The translations under genes were made by a program, and so were the position numbers. Shown one piece after another: positions 39,601 through 48,698 of a stretch of 64,000 nucleotides of DNA (positions are counted from its first letter, which is position 1; each line of letters starts with the position of its first letter). Under the pieces are notes generated by a model, which saw only the letters and a list, made by a program, of their open reading frames with translations, searched no databases and was not told where the DNA came from. Source of the stretch: Legionella sainthelensi (lineage in GTDB: Bacteria; Pseudomonadota; Gammaproteobacteria; Legionellales; Legionellaceae); contig NZ_LR134388.1 of the NCBI RefSeq assembly GCF_900637685.1, positions 882,001 to 946,000 on the forward strand, given 5' to 3'.

Positions 39601-39740
39601 ATGGTAATCACTGTATTATCCATACGAGGATATTGGCGAATTTGCATATTGTAAATGGCGTTAACGCCAAAAAGAAAAATAAGCAAACTAATTACCATGG
39701 CAAGCACAGGCCGTTTGATAAAGAGATCGGTAAATTTCAT
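36654..39740 (-). CDS. RND-family multidrug efflux transporter, inner-membrane permease
   Basis: The 1028-residue protein is an AcrB/MexF-type hydrophobe/amphiphile exporter. It has 12 membrane helices with two large periplasmic loops (after helices 1 and 7). The proton-relay pair is seen in VVDDAIVVVENVHRH (about 400-415), and GFFFVMAMIPQ marks the second porter domain. A Gly-rich PLPGGGGGTP turn lies in the second loop. It follows the adaptor gene by 110 bases. No outer-membrane channel is encoded next to it, so it may share the TolC at 18.8 kb. Substrates unknown. Confidence 0.95.
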   Translation of the reverse strand: MKFTDLFIKRPVLAMVISLLIFLFGVNAIYNMQIRQYPRMDNTVITIMTGYPGADADLIAGFITSPIEKAVASAEGIDYMTSSSTQGLSTITLNIKLNFDPQIAFTDVMSKVQQTINQLPKESQQPVILKTSDASTALMYISLDSTQMTPQQITDYATRVVQPQLQTVDGVAKADILGGSTYSMRIFLDPKKMAALGVSPSDASAVLAKNNFLTAAGNTKGEYVALSITAKTDLNNADQFSNLIVKSDKGSIVRLRDIGKIELGSQSYDSSVTFNGKKAVFISITPTPTANPLTVISAVRKMLPSVIKEFPPSLTGTIVYDATAFIRASLDEVTHTIIEAALIVIVVIFLFLGSIRSVFIPLVTIPLSLVGVCTLMLILGYSINLLTLLAFVLAIGLVVDDAIVVVENVHRHIEEGKTPFDAAMIGAREIATPVIAMTITLAAVYAPIGFMGGLTGALFKEFAFTLASAVIISGIIALTLSPMMCSKVLSRDISSSKFVHFLDTFFNKLKSKYQKALHSLLDTRVIMLYFAAVVILMLPYLYTHTSAETAPDEDQGFFFVMAMIPQYATLNYIEAFTKPFDEIYKSFPETENYFTVNNNQPISGMVLKPWNERNKSQFALKQPLQDKLSNVAGLNAFAIVPPPLPGGGGGTPIQFVIKTTNDFQSLLDVSNKLTEKAKKSGLFIYVDNSLKFNQPQIVMNINRSKASEMGLDMQAVGSSLTSALSGNYVNYFNLEGRSYQVIPQLSRSFRMSPEELGQIYVRTINGTMVPLSTVVTLVEKTVPNAASHFQQMNSATIQAVMMPGKTLGEGLQFLQKEADQVLPKGFSYDYGGESRQFMQEGNALLFAFVFAIIIIFLVLSAQYESFRDPLIVLISVPMSICGALIPLNLGLASINIYTQVGLITLIGLISKHGILIVDFANHLQREKNLDKRAAVEEAAGIRLRPILMTTAAMVFGVLPLLIASGAGAVSRFDIGLVIATGLLIGTGFTLFVVPTLYTYIAEDHRSKTSEPQFDEAKIPDVQLPNQKH

Positions 39741-39850
39741 AACTTTTCCTGATTAAAAAATTCTGCAACAGACGATGTACACATAAAACTGCTGTTAGCG
39801 ACACAAAAAGTATTTTATGCCAATTGTGTCGAATATAAGTAATTTAAAGT

Positions 39851-41122
39851 CTATTGTCCTAACATATCTGGATTACTCACTTCATCAAGTTTGACTTCGT
39901 TATTGATTGATACAGGAGTACCATTTTGTAATTTTATTTCCCCTGCGCTTACGACTAATTGTCCTGCTTTAATCCCTTTTTTAATGACCGTATAATTCCC
40001 TTGTTGTTCACCTATAGTGACAAAGACACGTTTCACCGTTAGGAGATCTGAACCATCCTTATTTTTCTTACCCTCTGCATTCTTCTCGATAATATAGATT
40101 GCGTTGCCGTATAGGCTGTAAGAAATTGCAGTAGAAGGAACTATAACTGTGTTTGGTATCGGGGGTTGGCTTATATCAATCGAAGCAAACATTCCTGGAA
40201 CAAATGTAAAACTATGGACTTTATTTTGAGCGTTAAGTTCAGAATTACAAGAAACAATCAATTTTTTTCCTAAATGTTCTTTTCGAATTTTTACTAGAGA
40301 TGATTGTGCAGGTTTTTTAATTGCTGAAGTAGGACAATTGGCAAGAGTCCCTTGGACGAGCACATTATGTGTGTTTTGATCCACTTTTGAGTTAATTGCT
40401 GTAACCTTTGCTTCAAAAAGAGCATTAGGAAATGCTTCTACAGAAAATGTAATGGTTTGATTGGGTTTTATCTTTTTATAAAGCTGTTCTGGAAGGTAAA
40501 ATTGTAAATAAAGCGGATCAAGTGATTGCAAGGAAACAATCGATGTTTGTCCTGGGCTAATAAATTGTCCCAAATTGATCTGACGTATGCCTAATTTTCC
40601 TGCAAAAGGAGCCGTAATATGTTTTTGTTTTATTTGTGCTTCCGTTTGTTCTAATTTAGCTTGAGCTTGATCGCGATTTGCTTTAGCTTCATCTACGTTT
40701 GATATGGGGGAAGCGCCACGCTTATATAAATCATTTTGGCGTTGATAATTTAAATTTTTAATGGCTAGTTCAGCTTGATTAAACTTGAGTACTGCTTGAT
40801 CAACACTGTCATCAATGGTGATCAATGGTGCATCTTTATCAACATATTGCCCAGACTCAAAATCAATTTTAATGACATTTCCTGCGGCTTGTGAGTTTAC
40901 GTCTACCCCATTAATAGCTACAAAATTACCTACCGCATTGATTGTTGGTTGCCAATCTACAGCCTTTGCGACAGCTGAAGATACAGAAACAGCTGGTGGT
41001 TGGTAGTTAGCAAAAAAGCGTTTGATCAAGAATGCTTTTATCAAGTTAAACGCAATGATTCCACCGAAAACAATCAGTAAGATTATTCCCATAATGGTCA
41101 TTCGTTTTTTTACTAACTTCAT
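39851..41122 (-). CDS. RND efflux periplasmic adaptor (membrane fusion protein)
   Basis: The 423-residue product begins with an uncleaved membrane anchor (about 9-30). A lipoyl half, a coiled-coil hairpin (AELAIKNLNYQRQNDLYKRG to EAKANRDQAQAKLEQ), the second lipoyl half (APFAGKLGIRQINLGQF) and a beta-barrel domain follow. The barrel carries an unusual insertion of about 45 residues containing two Cys (NCPTSAIKKP...KLIVSCNSEL). The ATG at 41122 has AGGAG seven bases upstream; the TTG one codon before is not needed. It precedes the RND permease in the same operon. Confidence 0.93.
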   Translation of the reverse strand: MKLVKKRMTIMGIILLIVFGGIIAFNLIKAFLIKRFFANYQPPAVSVSSAVAKAVDWQPTINAVGNFVAINGVDVNSQAAGNVIKIDFESGQYVDKDAPLITIDDSVDQAVLKFNQAELAIKNLNYQRQNDLYKRGASPISNVDEAKANRDQAQAKLEQTEAQIKQKHITAPFAGKLGIRQINLGQFISPGQTSIVSLQSLDPLYLQFYLPEQLYKKIKPNQTITFSVEAFPNALFEAKVTAINSKVDQNTHNVLVQGTLANCPTSAIKKPAQSSLVKIRKEHLGKKLIVSCNSELNAQNKVHSFTFVPGMFASIDISQPPIPNTVIVPSTAISYSLYGNAIYIIEKNAEGKKNKDGSDLLTVKRVFVTIGEQQGNYTVIKKGIKAGQLVVSAGEIKLQNGTPVSINNEVKLDEVSNPDMLGQ

Positions 41123-41278
41123 CAATGCTCTCCTGAATTTTTAGAAAACGGCAAATTTTCAAGTCTGCCAAATATAACACGAAAGATAAATTTTATTACC
41201 TTTAATTGTCTTTATATAATTCAATTTTATCGATTTTGGATTTATAAAAATATATTTCATGGTTATAAAAATATCCTA

Positions 41279-41306
41279 TTGACTAAATTCAACACTTTGC
41301 TACTAT
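41279..41306 (+). promoter_or_regulatory. Sigma-70-type promoter of the secreted-protein gene
   Basis: TTGACT (41279-41284), a 16-base spacer and TACTAT (41301-41306) lie about 30 bases before the ATG at 41335. This is the clearest -35/-10 pair seen by eye in the window. Confidence 0.65.
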
Positions 41307-41334
41307 GCGGCTTTCATCAATCAAAGGAGAAACC

Positions 41335-41790
41335 ATGAAGTTGAAGTCCTTGTTGTTTGCTATTTGTTTTGGATTGTTTGGTCATGCTATTGCAGCAAAT
41401 CAACATATGCATCCAAAAGCTAATGAAGCTGGTAATAATAAAAATGCTGTTAGCAAACCTTCTATGTTTCCAGGTTACTGCCAAATTGAAGTGATAAACA
41501 GATCTTATGATGATGTTTACGTCTATGGTATTTTCGATGATGGCATAGGTTTACCTGCTTTTATGATTCCTAGCTTGGATTCAGCTCATTATATTGATTT
41601 ATTTTATTATGGCTATTGCCACTCTGGCATGCGTGTTACAATTGAATCGATCCGCTTCCCATACAATGTAGTAATTTATGATCAATTTACTACTGTAAAT
41701 TCTACAATTCGAATCGTACCTTACTTAGCTAATGGCGTTAATAAGAACGAAAATGATAAAAATGTTAAAGTTGAAGTAACAGCAAAATAA
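41335..41790 (+). CDS. Small secreted protein of unknown function
   Basis: The ATG at 41335 has AGGAG six bases upstream and is followed by a clear signal peptide, with cleavage likely after AIA (about residue 20). The mature part of about 130 residues is rich in Tyr and beta-type residues (IEVINRSYDDVYVYGIFDDG) with two Cys near 56 and 95 that could form a disulfide. No family is recognised. Its own promoter precedes it and a strong terminator follows, so it is a one-gene unit likely expressed at high level. Confidence 0.8.
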   Translation: MKLKSLLFAICFGLFGHAIAANQHMHPKANEAGNNKNAVSKPSMFPGYCQIEVINRSYDDVYVYGIFDDGIGLPAFMIPSLDSAHYIDLFYYGYCHSGMRVTIESIRFPYNVVIYDQFTTVNSTIRIVPYLANGVNKNENDKNVKVEVTAK

Positions 41791-41820
41791 GTAAGAATTA
41801 AGATTACTTATTAGCGAATA

Positions 41821-41855
41821 GGGAAGCTGCATTTCAGTGCAACTTCCCTTTTTTT
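41821..41855 (+). terminator. Rho-independent terminator
   Basis: GGGAAGCTGCA (41821-41831) pairs with TGCAACTTCCC (41838-41848) with one mismatch. A run of seven T follows (41849-41855). It lies 30 bases after the secreted-protein stop. Confidence 0.85.
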
Positions 41856-41873
41856 CTATGAGGGAAACTGCTC

Positions 41874-42113
41874 ATGAAACGTTTGATGATTTGTTTTGTA
41901 CTACTCTCAAGTTTGATTTCTTGTAAGATGACTCAACCTGAATATTATGATGCGGGATATTTTAATTCTGTTCCTCCTCGTTCAGAAATATATGGTTTTG
42001 ATGAGCATCCCCATGATTATCGCAATCCTAAGCGTGGTCATCGCCCAGCTGTTAAAAAAGCAAATTCTGATTCTAAAGTTACACAAGCACAGGAAAAATC
42101 CCGATCTTCGTGA
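41874..42113 (+). CDS. Small lipoprotein of unknown function
   Basis: The 79-residue product has a signal with lipobox LISC (Cys17) and a short polar, Tyr/Pro/His-rich mature part ending in a Lys/Ser-rich tail. No family is recognised. A GAGGG site lies about 9 bases before the ATG. It begins just after the previous gene's terminator and is followed by the BON-domain lipoprotein. Confidence 0.7.
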   Translation: MKRLMICFVLLSSLISCKMTQPEYYDAGYFNSVPPRSEIYGFDEHPHDYRNPKRGHRPAVKKANSDSKVTQAQEKSRSS

Positions 42114-42201
42114 GTATGATTCATTGCAATTTGTATTCACAATTCGTATACCATCAAATTTTGTGGTAGTCTATTGGAGTTTTTTCTTTAGGGGGTTGGA
42201 G

Positions 42202-42510
42202 ATGCGTAACTCACTGAAAATGATGTTTGTGGTGCTTTTATCTATACTAGTCATAGCATGCGTCGCTTCTCCAGGTAGAGAAAGCACAGGAGAATTTCTT
42301 GATAGTTCCACCACAACGACTAAGGTAAAAGCGACTTTAGTGAATCAATTAGGAACTACTGGTTTAGCAGTACAAGTAAAAACCTTTAAAGATGAAGTGC
42401 AACTTAGTGGTTTTGTGGCTACTGAACGATTAAAACAACGCGCAGGAGCAATTGCTGCAAATGTAGATGGTGTGAGAAGGGTGCGTAATGACATCATTGT
42501 TCGATCTTAA
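42202..42510 (+). CDS. BON-domain lipoprotein (OsmY-like)
   Basis: The ATG at 42202 has GGAG directly before it and GGGGG nine bases upstream. The 102-residue product has a lipobox-type VIAC (Cys20) and one BON domain (about 38-102) with the typical TTTTKVKATLVN start, VQVKTFKDEVQLSGFV core and ANVDGVRRVRNDI end. BON domains bind phospholipid membranes and are found in osmotic-stress envelope proteins. A longer out-of-family frame from 41947 is rejected. It lies 21 bases upstream of glyA. Confidence 0.87.
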   Translation: MRNSLKMMFVVLLSILVIACVASPGRESTGEFLDSSTTTTKVKATLVNQLGTTGLAVQVKTFKDEVQLSGFVATERLKQRAGAIAANVDGVRRVRNDIIVRS

Positions 42511-42531
42511 CTTTTTTCTTTAGGATGATTT

Positions 42532-43785
42532 ATGTTTGATGACAGCTATACCATACAAAATTTTGATGATGAACTCTTTCAATCGATTGTTAATGAGCAA
42601 CAACGACAGGAAGAGCACATTGAGCTTATTGCATCAGAAAATTATGTCAGTCCACGTGTTCTTCAGGCTCAAGGATCTGTATTGACCAACAAATATGCTG
42701 AAGGCTATCCAGGCAAGCGTTATTATGGCGGATGTGAGTATGTTGATGTTGCGGAGCAATTAGCTATTGCGCGGGCAAAAAAACTGTTTGGTGCTGATTA
42801 CGTTAATGTCCAACCTCATTCTGGCTCCCAAGCCAATGCGGCGGTCATGATGGCATTAATCGCCCCTGGTGATGTGGTTTTGGGAATGGCTTTACCTCAC
42901 GGAGGGCATTTAACCCATGGGTCCAAGGTTAATTTCTCAGGTAAACTGTATGAATCCGTGGCTTATGGTGTAGATGCTCAGACTGGTTTGATTGATTACG
43001 ATGCTGTGGAACATTTGGCTTTAGAGCATAAACCTAAATTAATTATTGCTGGATTTTCTGCTTATTCGCGTGTGGTGGATTGGCAAAGATTTAGGACGAT
43101 AGCAGATAAAGTAGGCGCCTATTTAATGGCAGATATGGCACATGTTGCTGGATTAATCGCTGTAGGTCTTTATCCTTCTCCTATACCTTATGCAGATGTC
43201 GTGACAACTACGACGCATAAAACATTAAGAGGCCCAAGAGGTGGAATGATTTTATGTCGTGCCAATGAAGAAATTGAGAAAAAACTGAATTCATCTGTAT
43301 TCCCTGGTTCTCAAGGCGGACCTTTAATGCACGTCATTGCAGCTAAAGCAGTTTCTTTTGCAGAAGCTTTACTCCCTGAATTTAAGGCGTATCAACAGCA
43401 AATTTTGTTAAATGCAAAAACAATGGCGTCTGTATTAATGAATAGAGGCTATAAAATTGTTTCTGGCGGTACAGACAATCATTTACTATTAGTCGATTTA
43501 ATTGATAAAAATATTACAGGTAAGGATGCGGACATTGCTCTGGACAAAGCAAATATTACTGTGAATAAAAATACTGTTCCTAATGATCCGCGCTCCCCAT
43601 TTGTCACTAGCGGTTTGCGTTTAGGAACACCTGCAGTAACAACACGAGGGTTTAAAGAAAAGGAAATTAATCTTTTATCAAATTGGATAGCAGATATTCT
43701 TGATGATATTAATAATGAAGCGACTATAGCAAAAGTGAAAGAACAAGTTTTACTTTTATGTCGTGAGTTTCCGGTTTATAAATAA
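42532..43785 (+). CDS. glyA: Serine hydroxymethyltransferase
   Basis: This PLP enzyme interconverts serine and glycine with tetrahydrofolate, supplying one-carbon units. The PLP lysine is in [13 protein letters not shown] (near 226), the [10 protein letters not shown] start and the [13 protein letters not shown] motif are intact. At 417 residues it is full length. nrdR follows after 2 bases, an arrangement common in gammaproteobacteria. Confidence 0.98.
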   Translation: MFDDSYTIQNFDDELFQSIVNEQQRQEEHIELIASENYVSPRVLQAQGSVLTNKYAEGYPGKRYYGGCEYVDVAEQLAIARAKKLFGADYVNVQPHSGSQANAAVMMALIAPGDVVLGMALPHGGHLTHGSKVNFSGKLYESVAYGVDAQTGLIDYDAVEHLALEHKPKLIIAGFSAYSRVVDWQRFRTIADKVGAYLMADMAHVAGLIAVGLYPSPIPYADVVTTTTHKTLRGPRGGMILCRANEEIEKKLNSSVFPGSQGGPLMHVIAAKAVSFAEALLPEFKAYQQQILLNAKTMASVLMNRGYKIVSGGTDNHLLLVDLIDKNITGKDADIALDKANITVNKNTVPNDPRSPFVTSGLRLGTPAVTTRGFKEKEINLLSNWIADILDDINNEATIAKVKEQVLLLCREFPVYK

Positions 43786-43787
43786 TC

Positions 43788-44240
43788 ATGTATTGTCCAT
43801 TTTGTCATGCAGAAGAAACAAAAGTAGTTGATTCACGTTTAGTTGCTGAAGGGGCTCAAGTACGTCGCAGAAGAGAATGCCTTGTTTGTCATGAACGTTT
43901 TACTACTTTTGAAACAGCTGAATTAATTATGCCATTAATTGTAAAGCGAGATGGGAGACGTGAGCTATTTAATATAGAAAATTTGCGTTCAGGTATGTTG
44001 CGTGCTTTGGAAAAAAGACCGGTGAGTGTTGATGCATTGGAGGCTGCAATTATTTCAATAACTCAAGAAATACGCCGTCGGGGAGAGCGAGAAATTGATT
44101 CTCAAATTGTAGGTGAGTTAGTGATGAAAGAATTATTTAGTCTTGATCATGTTGCTTATGTACGATTTGCCTCGGTATATAAACGCTTTAAAGATGTGAG
44201 TGATTTCAGGCTAACTATTGATCAGATGAATAAGGAGTAG
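43788..44240 (+). CDS. nrdR: Transcriptional repressor NrdR
   Basis: NrdR represses ribonucleotide reductase genes in response to ATP/dATP. The zinc ribbon cysteines (3, 6, 31, 34) and the ATP-cone domain ([14 protein letters not shown] onward) are complete; 150 residues is the normal length. It sits between glyA and nusB. No NrdR box was looked for outside this region. Confidence 0.97.
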   Translation: MYCPFCHAEETKVVDSRLVAEGAQVRRRRECLVCHERFTTFETAELIMPLIVKRDGRRELFNIENLRSGMLRALEKRPVSVDALEAAIISITQEIRRRGEREIDSQIVGELVMKELFSLDHVAYVRFASVYKRFKDVSDFRLTIDQMNKE

Positions 44241-44255
44241 GACCGTTATTCACTT

Positions 44256-44273
44256 TGTATCAATATGTATCAA
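44256..44273 (+). repeat. Two 8-bp direct repeats before nusB
   Basis: TGTATCAA occurs at 44256-44263 and 44266-44273, 10 bases apart, between nrdR and nusB. One helical turn spacing could be a binding site, but the sequence is short. Confidence 0.25.
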
Positions 44274-44371
44274 ATAAGGACGTTCACCAAGATTTTCACT
44301 TAGAGCACTAGGATTTGTTTGCATTTAGTATGTTGAGCAATTGGTATTGTTATTTATTTAAGAACGTTTAT

Positions 44372-44375
44372 GAGG
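44372..44375 (+). promoter_or_regulatory. Shine-Dalgarno selecting the GTG start of nusB
   Basis: GAGG lies five bases before the GTG at 44381. The longer frame from 44315 adds 22 residues not expected in NusB. Confidence 0.6.
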
Positions 44376-44380
44376 TTAAG

Positions 44381-44824
44381 GTGGAAAAGCAGTCAATAAG
44401 CGGTAAAAGAAAAGCCAGAAAATTGGCACTTCAGGCTCTTTATCAATGGTTAATGGCGGGAACCGATGTCTATGAAATAGAAACACAATTTCGTGTCATT
44501 AATAAAATGGATAAAGTAGATGTCGATTATTTTTGCCGTTTATTACATGGCGTCCCTGAACATGTTACTTCCTTAGAGACAAGTATTAGTCCTTTTCTCG
44601 ATAGAGAAATCTCTGCGCTTAATCCAATTGAACTTACAGTGTTGCGTTTGGGTTCTTTTGAATTACTCTATTGCCCTGAAATCCCTTATAAAGTGGTACT
44701 TGACGAGGCTATCTCATTAACTAAAGAGTTTGGTTCTCAAGATGGATATCGTTATGTCAATGGCGTATTAAACAACCTGGCGCGCCAAGTTCGCTCAATT
44801 GAAATCAGTCATAGCAATGGATGA
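44381..44824 (+). CDS. nusB: Transcription antitermination factor NusB
   Basis: NusB binds boxA RNA with NusE (S10) and supports rRNA antitermination. From the GTG at 44381 it has 147 residues, close to the family norm, starting with KRKARKLALQALYQW and ending with the LDEAISLTKEFGSQDGYRYVNGVL signature. It overlaps thiL by eight bases, so translation is coupled. Confidence 0.95.
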   Translation: MEKQSISGKRKARKLALQALYQWLMAGTDVYEIETQFRVINKMDKVDVDYFCRLLHGVPEHVTSLETSISPFLDREISALNPIELTVLRLGSFELLYCPEIPYKVVLDEAISLTKEFGSQDGYRYVNGVLNNLARQVRSIEISHSNG

Positions 44825-45767
44825 GTTTTCACTCATTGCTCAGTTTTTTAAACCGCTTGATTTAAAAAGGGATGAAGTTATATTTGGTATTGGTGATGAT
44901 GCTGCTTGTTTGCACCTCTCGGATGGTGTGAACTTGCTGGTAAGCACGGATACTTTAGTTTCAGATGTGCATTTTTTGCCTCAATGGAATGCTTATGATA
45001 TAGCTTGTCGATCCATTATGGTTAATGTTAGTGATATGGCAGCTATGGCTGCAAAACCCTGCTGGATTACGCTTGCTTTAACTTTGCCTGAAATAAATTC
45101 CCAGTGGCTGACTTCGTTTGCGCAGGGATTAAAGGATTCTCTAAATCAGTTTAATATGACTTTAATTGGTGGTGATACAACTCGAGGTCCTTTATCGATT
45201 ACAATGACTATTTTGGGTATAGCACCTGAAGGACAAGCTGTATCACGCAGTGGTGCGAAACCTGGAGACATTGTTTTAGTTTCAGGAGAGCTAGGAGCTG
45301 CAGCATTAGCTATAAAATTACTTGATACGGAAATACCCCAACAAGAGAAAACGGAATTAATGCAAAAATTATTGCATCCTAAACCTCGTATTGATTTAAT
45401 TAATTTTTTACGAGGGTATGCAACTGCAGCCGTAGATATTTCTGATGGGCTTAGTGCAGACTTAAATCATATTTGTGTTGCCAGTGGTGTAGGGGCTTGC
45501 CTGAATGAAAATGCAATTCCAACACATTTTTTACTTAAAAAATATTTGCACCGTAAAGCAGTTGACTTAGCCTTAACAGGCGGGGATGATTACGAGTTAT
45601 GTTTTACGGTGCCAGAAAATAAATTTCCTTCATTGATGAACGAATTTAAGAACGCAAATTTGCTTTGCTATCCTATAGGTGTGATAGAGTCTGCTCCTGG
45701 GATAAGGATAAATAATGCTGACAATCAGTGTAATGCGTTAAGACCAGTAGGTTACACACATTTTTAA
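44817..45767 (+). CDS. thiL: Thiamine-monophosphate kinase
   Basis: It phosphorylates thiamine monophosphate to the active diphosphate. The ATG at 44817 gives 316 residues with typical motifs: GIGDDAACL (near 24-32), STDTLVSDVHF, NVSDMAAMAA and IGGDTTRG. The longer frame from 44799 lies inside nusB and is not needed. pgpA follows at a short distance, the usual gene pair. Confidence 0.96.
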   Translation: MDEFSLIAQFFKPLDLKRDEVIFGIGDDAACLHLSDGVNLLVSTDTLVSDVHFLPQWNAYDIACRSIMVNVSDMAAMAAKPCWITLALTLPEINSQWLTSFAQGLKDSLNQFNMTLIGGDTTRGPLSITMTILGIAPEGQAVSRSGAKPGDIVLVSGELGAAALAIKLLDTEIPQQEKTELMQKLLHPKPRIDLINFLRGYATAAVDISDGLSADLNHICVASGVGACLNENAIPTHFLLKKYLHRKAVDLALTGGDDYELCFTVPENKFPSLMNEFKNANLLCYPIGVIESAPGIRINNADNQCNALRPVGYTHF

Positions 45768-45829
45768 ATTTTTTTCGTTAGATGGATGATTTTTAATCAC
45801 CTGCATTGATGATAAATGACATTGAGAAA

Positions 45830-46315
45830 ATGATGAAACAAATTAATTTAGCTAGATGTGTTTTTCAAAACCCTATTTACTTTATCGCTTTTGGATTTGG
45901 TACAGGGTTAATGCCTGCGGCTCCTGGTACTTGGGGAACATTGGCTGCTGTGCCGCTTTATTTGTTACTTATAGGAACTCATTGGACGGTTTATCTTTTT
46001 ATTACATTGATTGCATTTGTTTTAGGTGTTTGGGTTTGTGAGAAAGTTTCTCAAGAGTTAGGCGTGCATGATTATAAAGGAATTGTTTGGGATGAGGTCG
46101 TTGGTTATTTACTGACTATGTTTATGGCTCCCAAAGGATTATTCTGGATGATCTGCGGTTTTATTTTGTTTCGAATTTTCGATATATGGAAGCCAAACCC
46201 AATAAAATATATAGATCAAAAAGTACCTGGTGGCTTAGGAATCATGCTTGATGATGTTTTAGCAGCGATTCCTGCCTGGATAATTGTGCAAATTTTAGCG
46301 TGGGGTTTTGCTTGA
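45830..46315 (+). CDS. pgpA: Phosphatidylglycerophosphatase A
   Basis: This inner-membrane enzyme dephosphorylates phosphatidylglycerophosphate in phospholipid synthesis. The family pattern NPIYFIAFGFGTGLMPAAPGTWGTLAA and the catalytic VWDEVVGY motif are present, with four membrane segments. The start is uncertain: ATG codons at 45809, 45830 and 45833 are in frame; 45830 is chosen because it puts the conserved NP-x-x-F near residue 16. Its TGA overlaps the next ATG. Confidence 0.93.
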   Translation: MMKQINLARCVFQNPIYFIAFGFGTGLMPAAPGTWGTLAAVPLYLLLIGTHWTVYLFITLIAFVLGVWVCEKVSQELGVHDYKGIVWDEVVGYLLTMFMAPKGLFWMICGFILFRIFDIWKPNPIKYIDQKVPGGLGIMLDDVLAAIPAWIIVQILAWGFA

Positions 46316-47394
46316 TGAATGAGAATCATAAAGAGCTCATTAGTATGGGCCTAACTGTAGGAATTATAGCTCTTAGCTTGTTTATTATTCATCGCTTTAT
46401 CCCATCTATGATATGGGCCTCTATTATTGTGATTGCTACTTACCCCTTGTATGAAAGATGGCGTCGATTTTTTGGAAGTAAGGACGATTTATCGGCTTTA
46501 CTTTTCACAACGTTAATTGGATTGTTGTTTCTACTCCCTCTGAGCTGGTTGGTCGGGCTTCTCATCAAGGAGTTACAAATATTCATTAATTTTTTACAAA
46601 GCCTAAATGAAAAAGGAGGCATGGCTCCTGAGTTTTTGAAGAATTTTCCTTGGATAGGAAGTGATTTGGTCGTTTACTGGGATAATAATATTGGCAAACC
46701 CGGAATGATTAAAGGATTGTTATCCAATATTCATTTATCTTTAACACCAACCAGTTACTATGTAAAACAAATTGGTTCTAATTTAGCTCATCGAAGTGTT
46801 CAAGTAGGTTTTACATTATTAAGTTTATTTTTCTTTTATCGTGATGGCGATCAATTAATCAAACAAATTTATCTTGTAGGCGAGAACTGTCTAGGTAAAA
46901 GATGGTTCCGCTATGCAGATAGGCTTCCTAAAGCTTTGAGAGCAACAGTGAATGGAACAATAGTTGTAGGGCTTGGAGTAGGCTTTTTAATGGGAGTTTG
47001 TTATGGTTTAGTTGGCTTTCCGGCACCTACTTTGGTGGGATTTATTACCGCACTTGCAGCAATGATTCCCTTTGTTGTGCCCATCGTTTTTATTACAGTA
47101 GCCATGATTTTATTTGCATGTGGTAGTATGTTTGGTGCAATCGCTGTGCTTGTTTGGGGAACCTTAGTTATGTTTATTGCAGATCATTTTATTAAACCTG
47201 CATTAATTGGTGGTGCGATTGAATTACCCTTTTTGGCAGTTTTATTTGGTATCTTAGGGGGAGTTGAAACTTTAGGTTTACTGGGGTTATTTGTAGGACC
47301 ATTAGTTATGGTTTTATTCGTTACATTATGGCAAGAACCACAAATCCGCACTAATTGTAATCAATTGAATGAGCAGCATATGAAGGCGTTATGA
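46315..47394 (+). CDS. AI-2E family transporter (PerM/YdiK-like permease)
   Basis: The 359-residue membrane protein has about seven to eight helices and the family motif VVGLGVGFLMGVCYGLVGFPAPTL in the middle, with GILGGVETLGLLGLFVGP near the end. Members include autoinducer-2 exporters and Na/H antiporter-like permeases, and the substrate here is unknown. The ATG shares its A with the pgpA stop (TGATG), so it is the last gene of the glyA-to-permease run. Confidence 0.9.
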   Translation: MNENHKELISMGLTVGIIALSLFIIHRFIPSMIWASIIVIATYPLYERWRRFFGSKDDLSALLFTTLIGLLFLLPLSWLVGLLIKELQIFINFLQSLNEKGGMAPEFLKNFPWIGSDLVVYWDNNIGKPGMIKGLLSNIHLSLTPTSYYVKQIGSNLAHRSVQVGFTLLSLFFFYRDGDQLIKQIYLVGENCLGKRWFRYADRLPKALRATVNGTIVVGLGVGFLMGVCYGLVGFPAPTLVGFITALAAMIPFVVPIVFITVAMILFACGSMFGAIAVLVWGTLVMFIADHFIKPALIGGAIELPFLAVLFGILGGVETLGLLGLFVGPLVMVLFVTLWQEPQIRTNCNQLNEQHMKAL

Positions 47395-47634
47395 ATCATT
47401 ATACGTTCAACCAACTTTATATGCTTTATAACCTTAACAGCCATTGGCGTAAGAATTTTGGAATATAGCGAATAGCAACTTTACCTTGCAGAGATGCTCT
47501 TTAGTAGATCCCCCGCATTTTGCGCGGAGGATGATGTCCTTTCGAAAGTTTAGTAGGGAAGTCAGGGCCTAATCTAAAAGACAATAATTTTTAACCTGTC
47601 TCTAAATCAGAAGGAAACTTTGAACAAAAAATAA

Positions 47635-48276
47635 CTACTTGTAATCGCATTGATCAAAACGATAAACGACACCCACATCACCCATTTGAGATTGGAATGT
47701 TTTACCAAATGTATCCGAAGAACTTGTTGCTAAATAACGGTATGAGGCATTTATGGCAAAATTTTCTGCAAAATTATAAGTCAATCCAGCAGTGCCTTGA
47801 TAGGCAAAAACACCATTATTTTGTTTAAAAAAGATAGCTCCGAATGGGCCAGTACTTTCTAAAGAGTTTTGAATATAGGCATAACCAATACCGACGCCAA
47901 GAAAGGGAGAAATCGTGGGTAGAATGACATCTGCGAAATCATAATAAATATTTGCCATGCCAATATTTGCATGAGTGTTTCCTGAAACACCCGCTTGCGG
48001 AATAAGAAAAACATCAAATTTTTTAGTATCCGCTTGGAGATAAGTGTATTCAATTTCGTAGCGGAGAGGATTACTTTGATACCCTAAACGAGCACCCAAG
48101 TTAAAACCATTTCGATAAGCCGTGTCTGAAAAGAAAAATCCAGAATCAAACCGAGAAGTATATCCAGGTATGTATGCATAACCACCAAAAACGCTGGAAT
48201 ACCACCCATTGACCGGAGTTGCAGCTGAAGCAAGACCGCTAGCTAATAAAGCGGTAGAAAATAATGCTAATTTCAT
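47635..48276 (-). CDS. Outer-membrane beta-barrel protein (OmpW/opacity-like)
   Basis: The 213-residue product has a signal peptide ending ASAA (about residue 19) and alternating aromatic/polar strands typical of an 8-stranded barrel: WYSSVFGGYAYIPGY at the start, FLGVGIGYAYIQN in the middle and ASYRYL plus GVVYRFDQ at the end. Two barrel-closing aromatic-ended strands are seen. It resembles surface barrel proteins common in Legionella. AAGGGA precedes the ATG. No partner gene is adjacent. Confidence 0.85.
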   Translation of the reverse strand: MKLALFSTALLASGLASAATPVNGWYSSVFGGYAYIPGYTSRFDSGFFFSDTAYRNGFNLGARLGYQSNPLRYEIEYTYLQADTKKFDVFLIPQAGVSGNTHANIGMANIYYDFADVILPTISPFLGVGIGYAYIQNSLESTGPFGAIFFKQNNGVFAYQGTAGLTYNFAENFAINASYRYLATSSSDTFGKTFQSQMGDVGVVYRFDQCDYK

Positions 48277-48698
48277 AACATCCCTTCGTTATTATTTTTT
48301 TGTCGAATCATGTTAACGTGTTACTTTAAATTTGCAATATCAGAAGCATATATTTTTTTAGGAGTGCTGTATTTGTAGTGGCAAGATTTAAAACCCTGTC
48401 TATACTTCAATTTGTCATTTTTAATTTTTAAAAATTCTTAATAGATAATTGAGATGAATAGTATTTTGTTCCCTTCATGAATAATGCTTTCATCTTTAAA
48501 GATAAAAATTTAGGCAAAAAGCTCATGGAAGAGAGTAATTGAAAAAAAAAGATAATTATTAAAACCTAAAAATGCATAATGAAGAAAAATTGATGGTTCT
48601 AGATTTATGCGAGCAATTTAGCACAATAATTTTCTACTTGTATAAAATAAACATTAATGTAATGATGATTTTGCATCATGAAAAGGGAGTTTCAAAAA
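48277..48698. other. AT-rich intergenic region between the barrel protein and the unknown protein
   Basis: About 420 bases, strongly AT-rich, with an AATTTTTAAAAATT palindrome (48423-48436). It must contain the two divergent promoters. No gene or strong hairpin is seen. Confidence 0.5.

Noticed and set aside
41947-42201. N-terminal extension of the BON-domain frame
   Set aside because: It overlaps the small lipoprotein in another frame; the ATG at 42202 has a ribosome-binding site and starts a proper lipoprotein signal.
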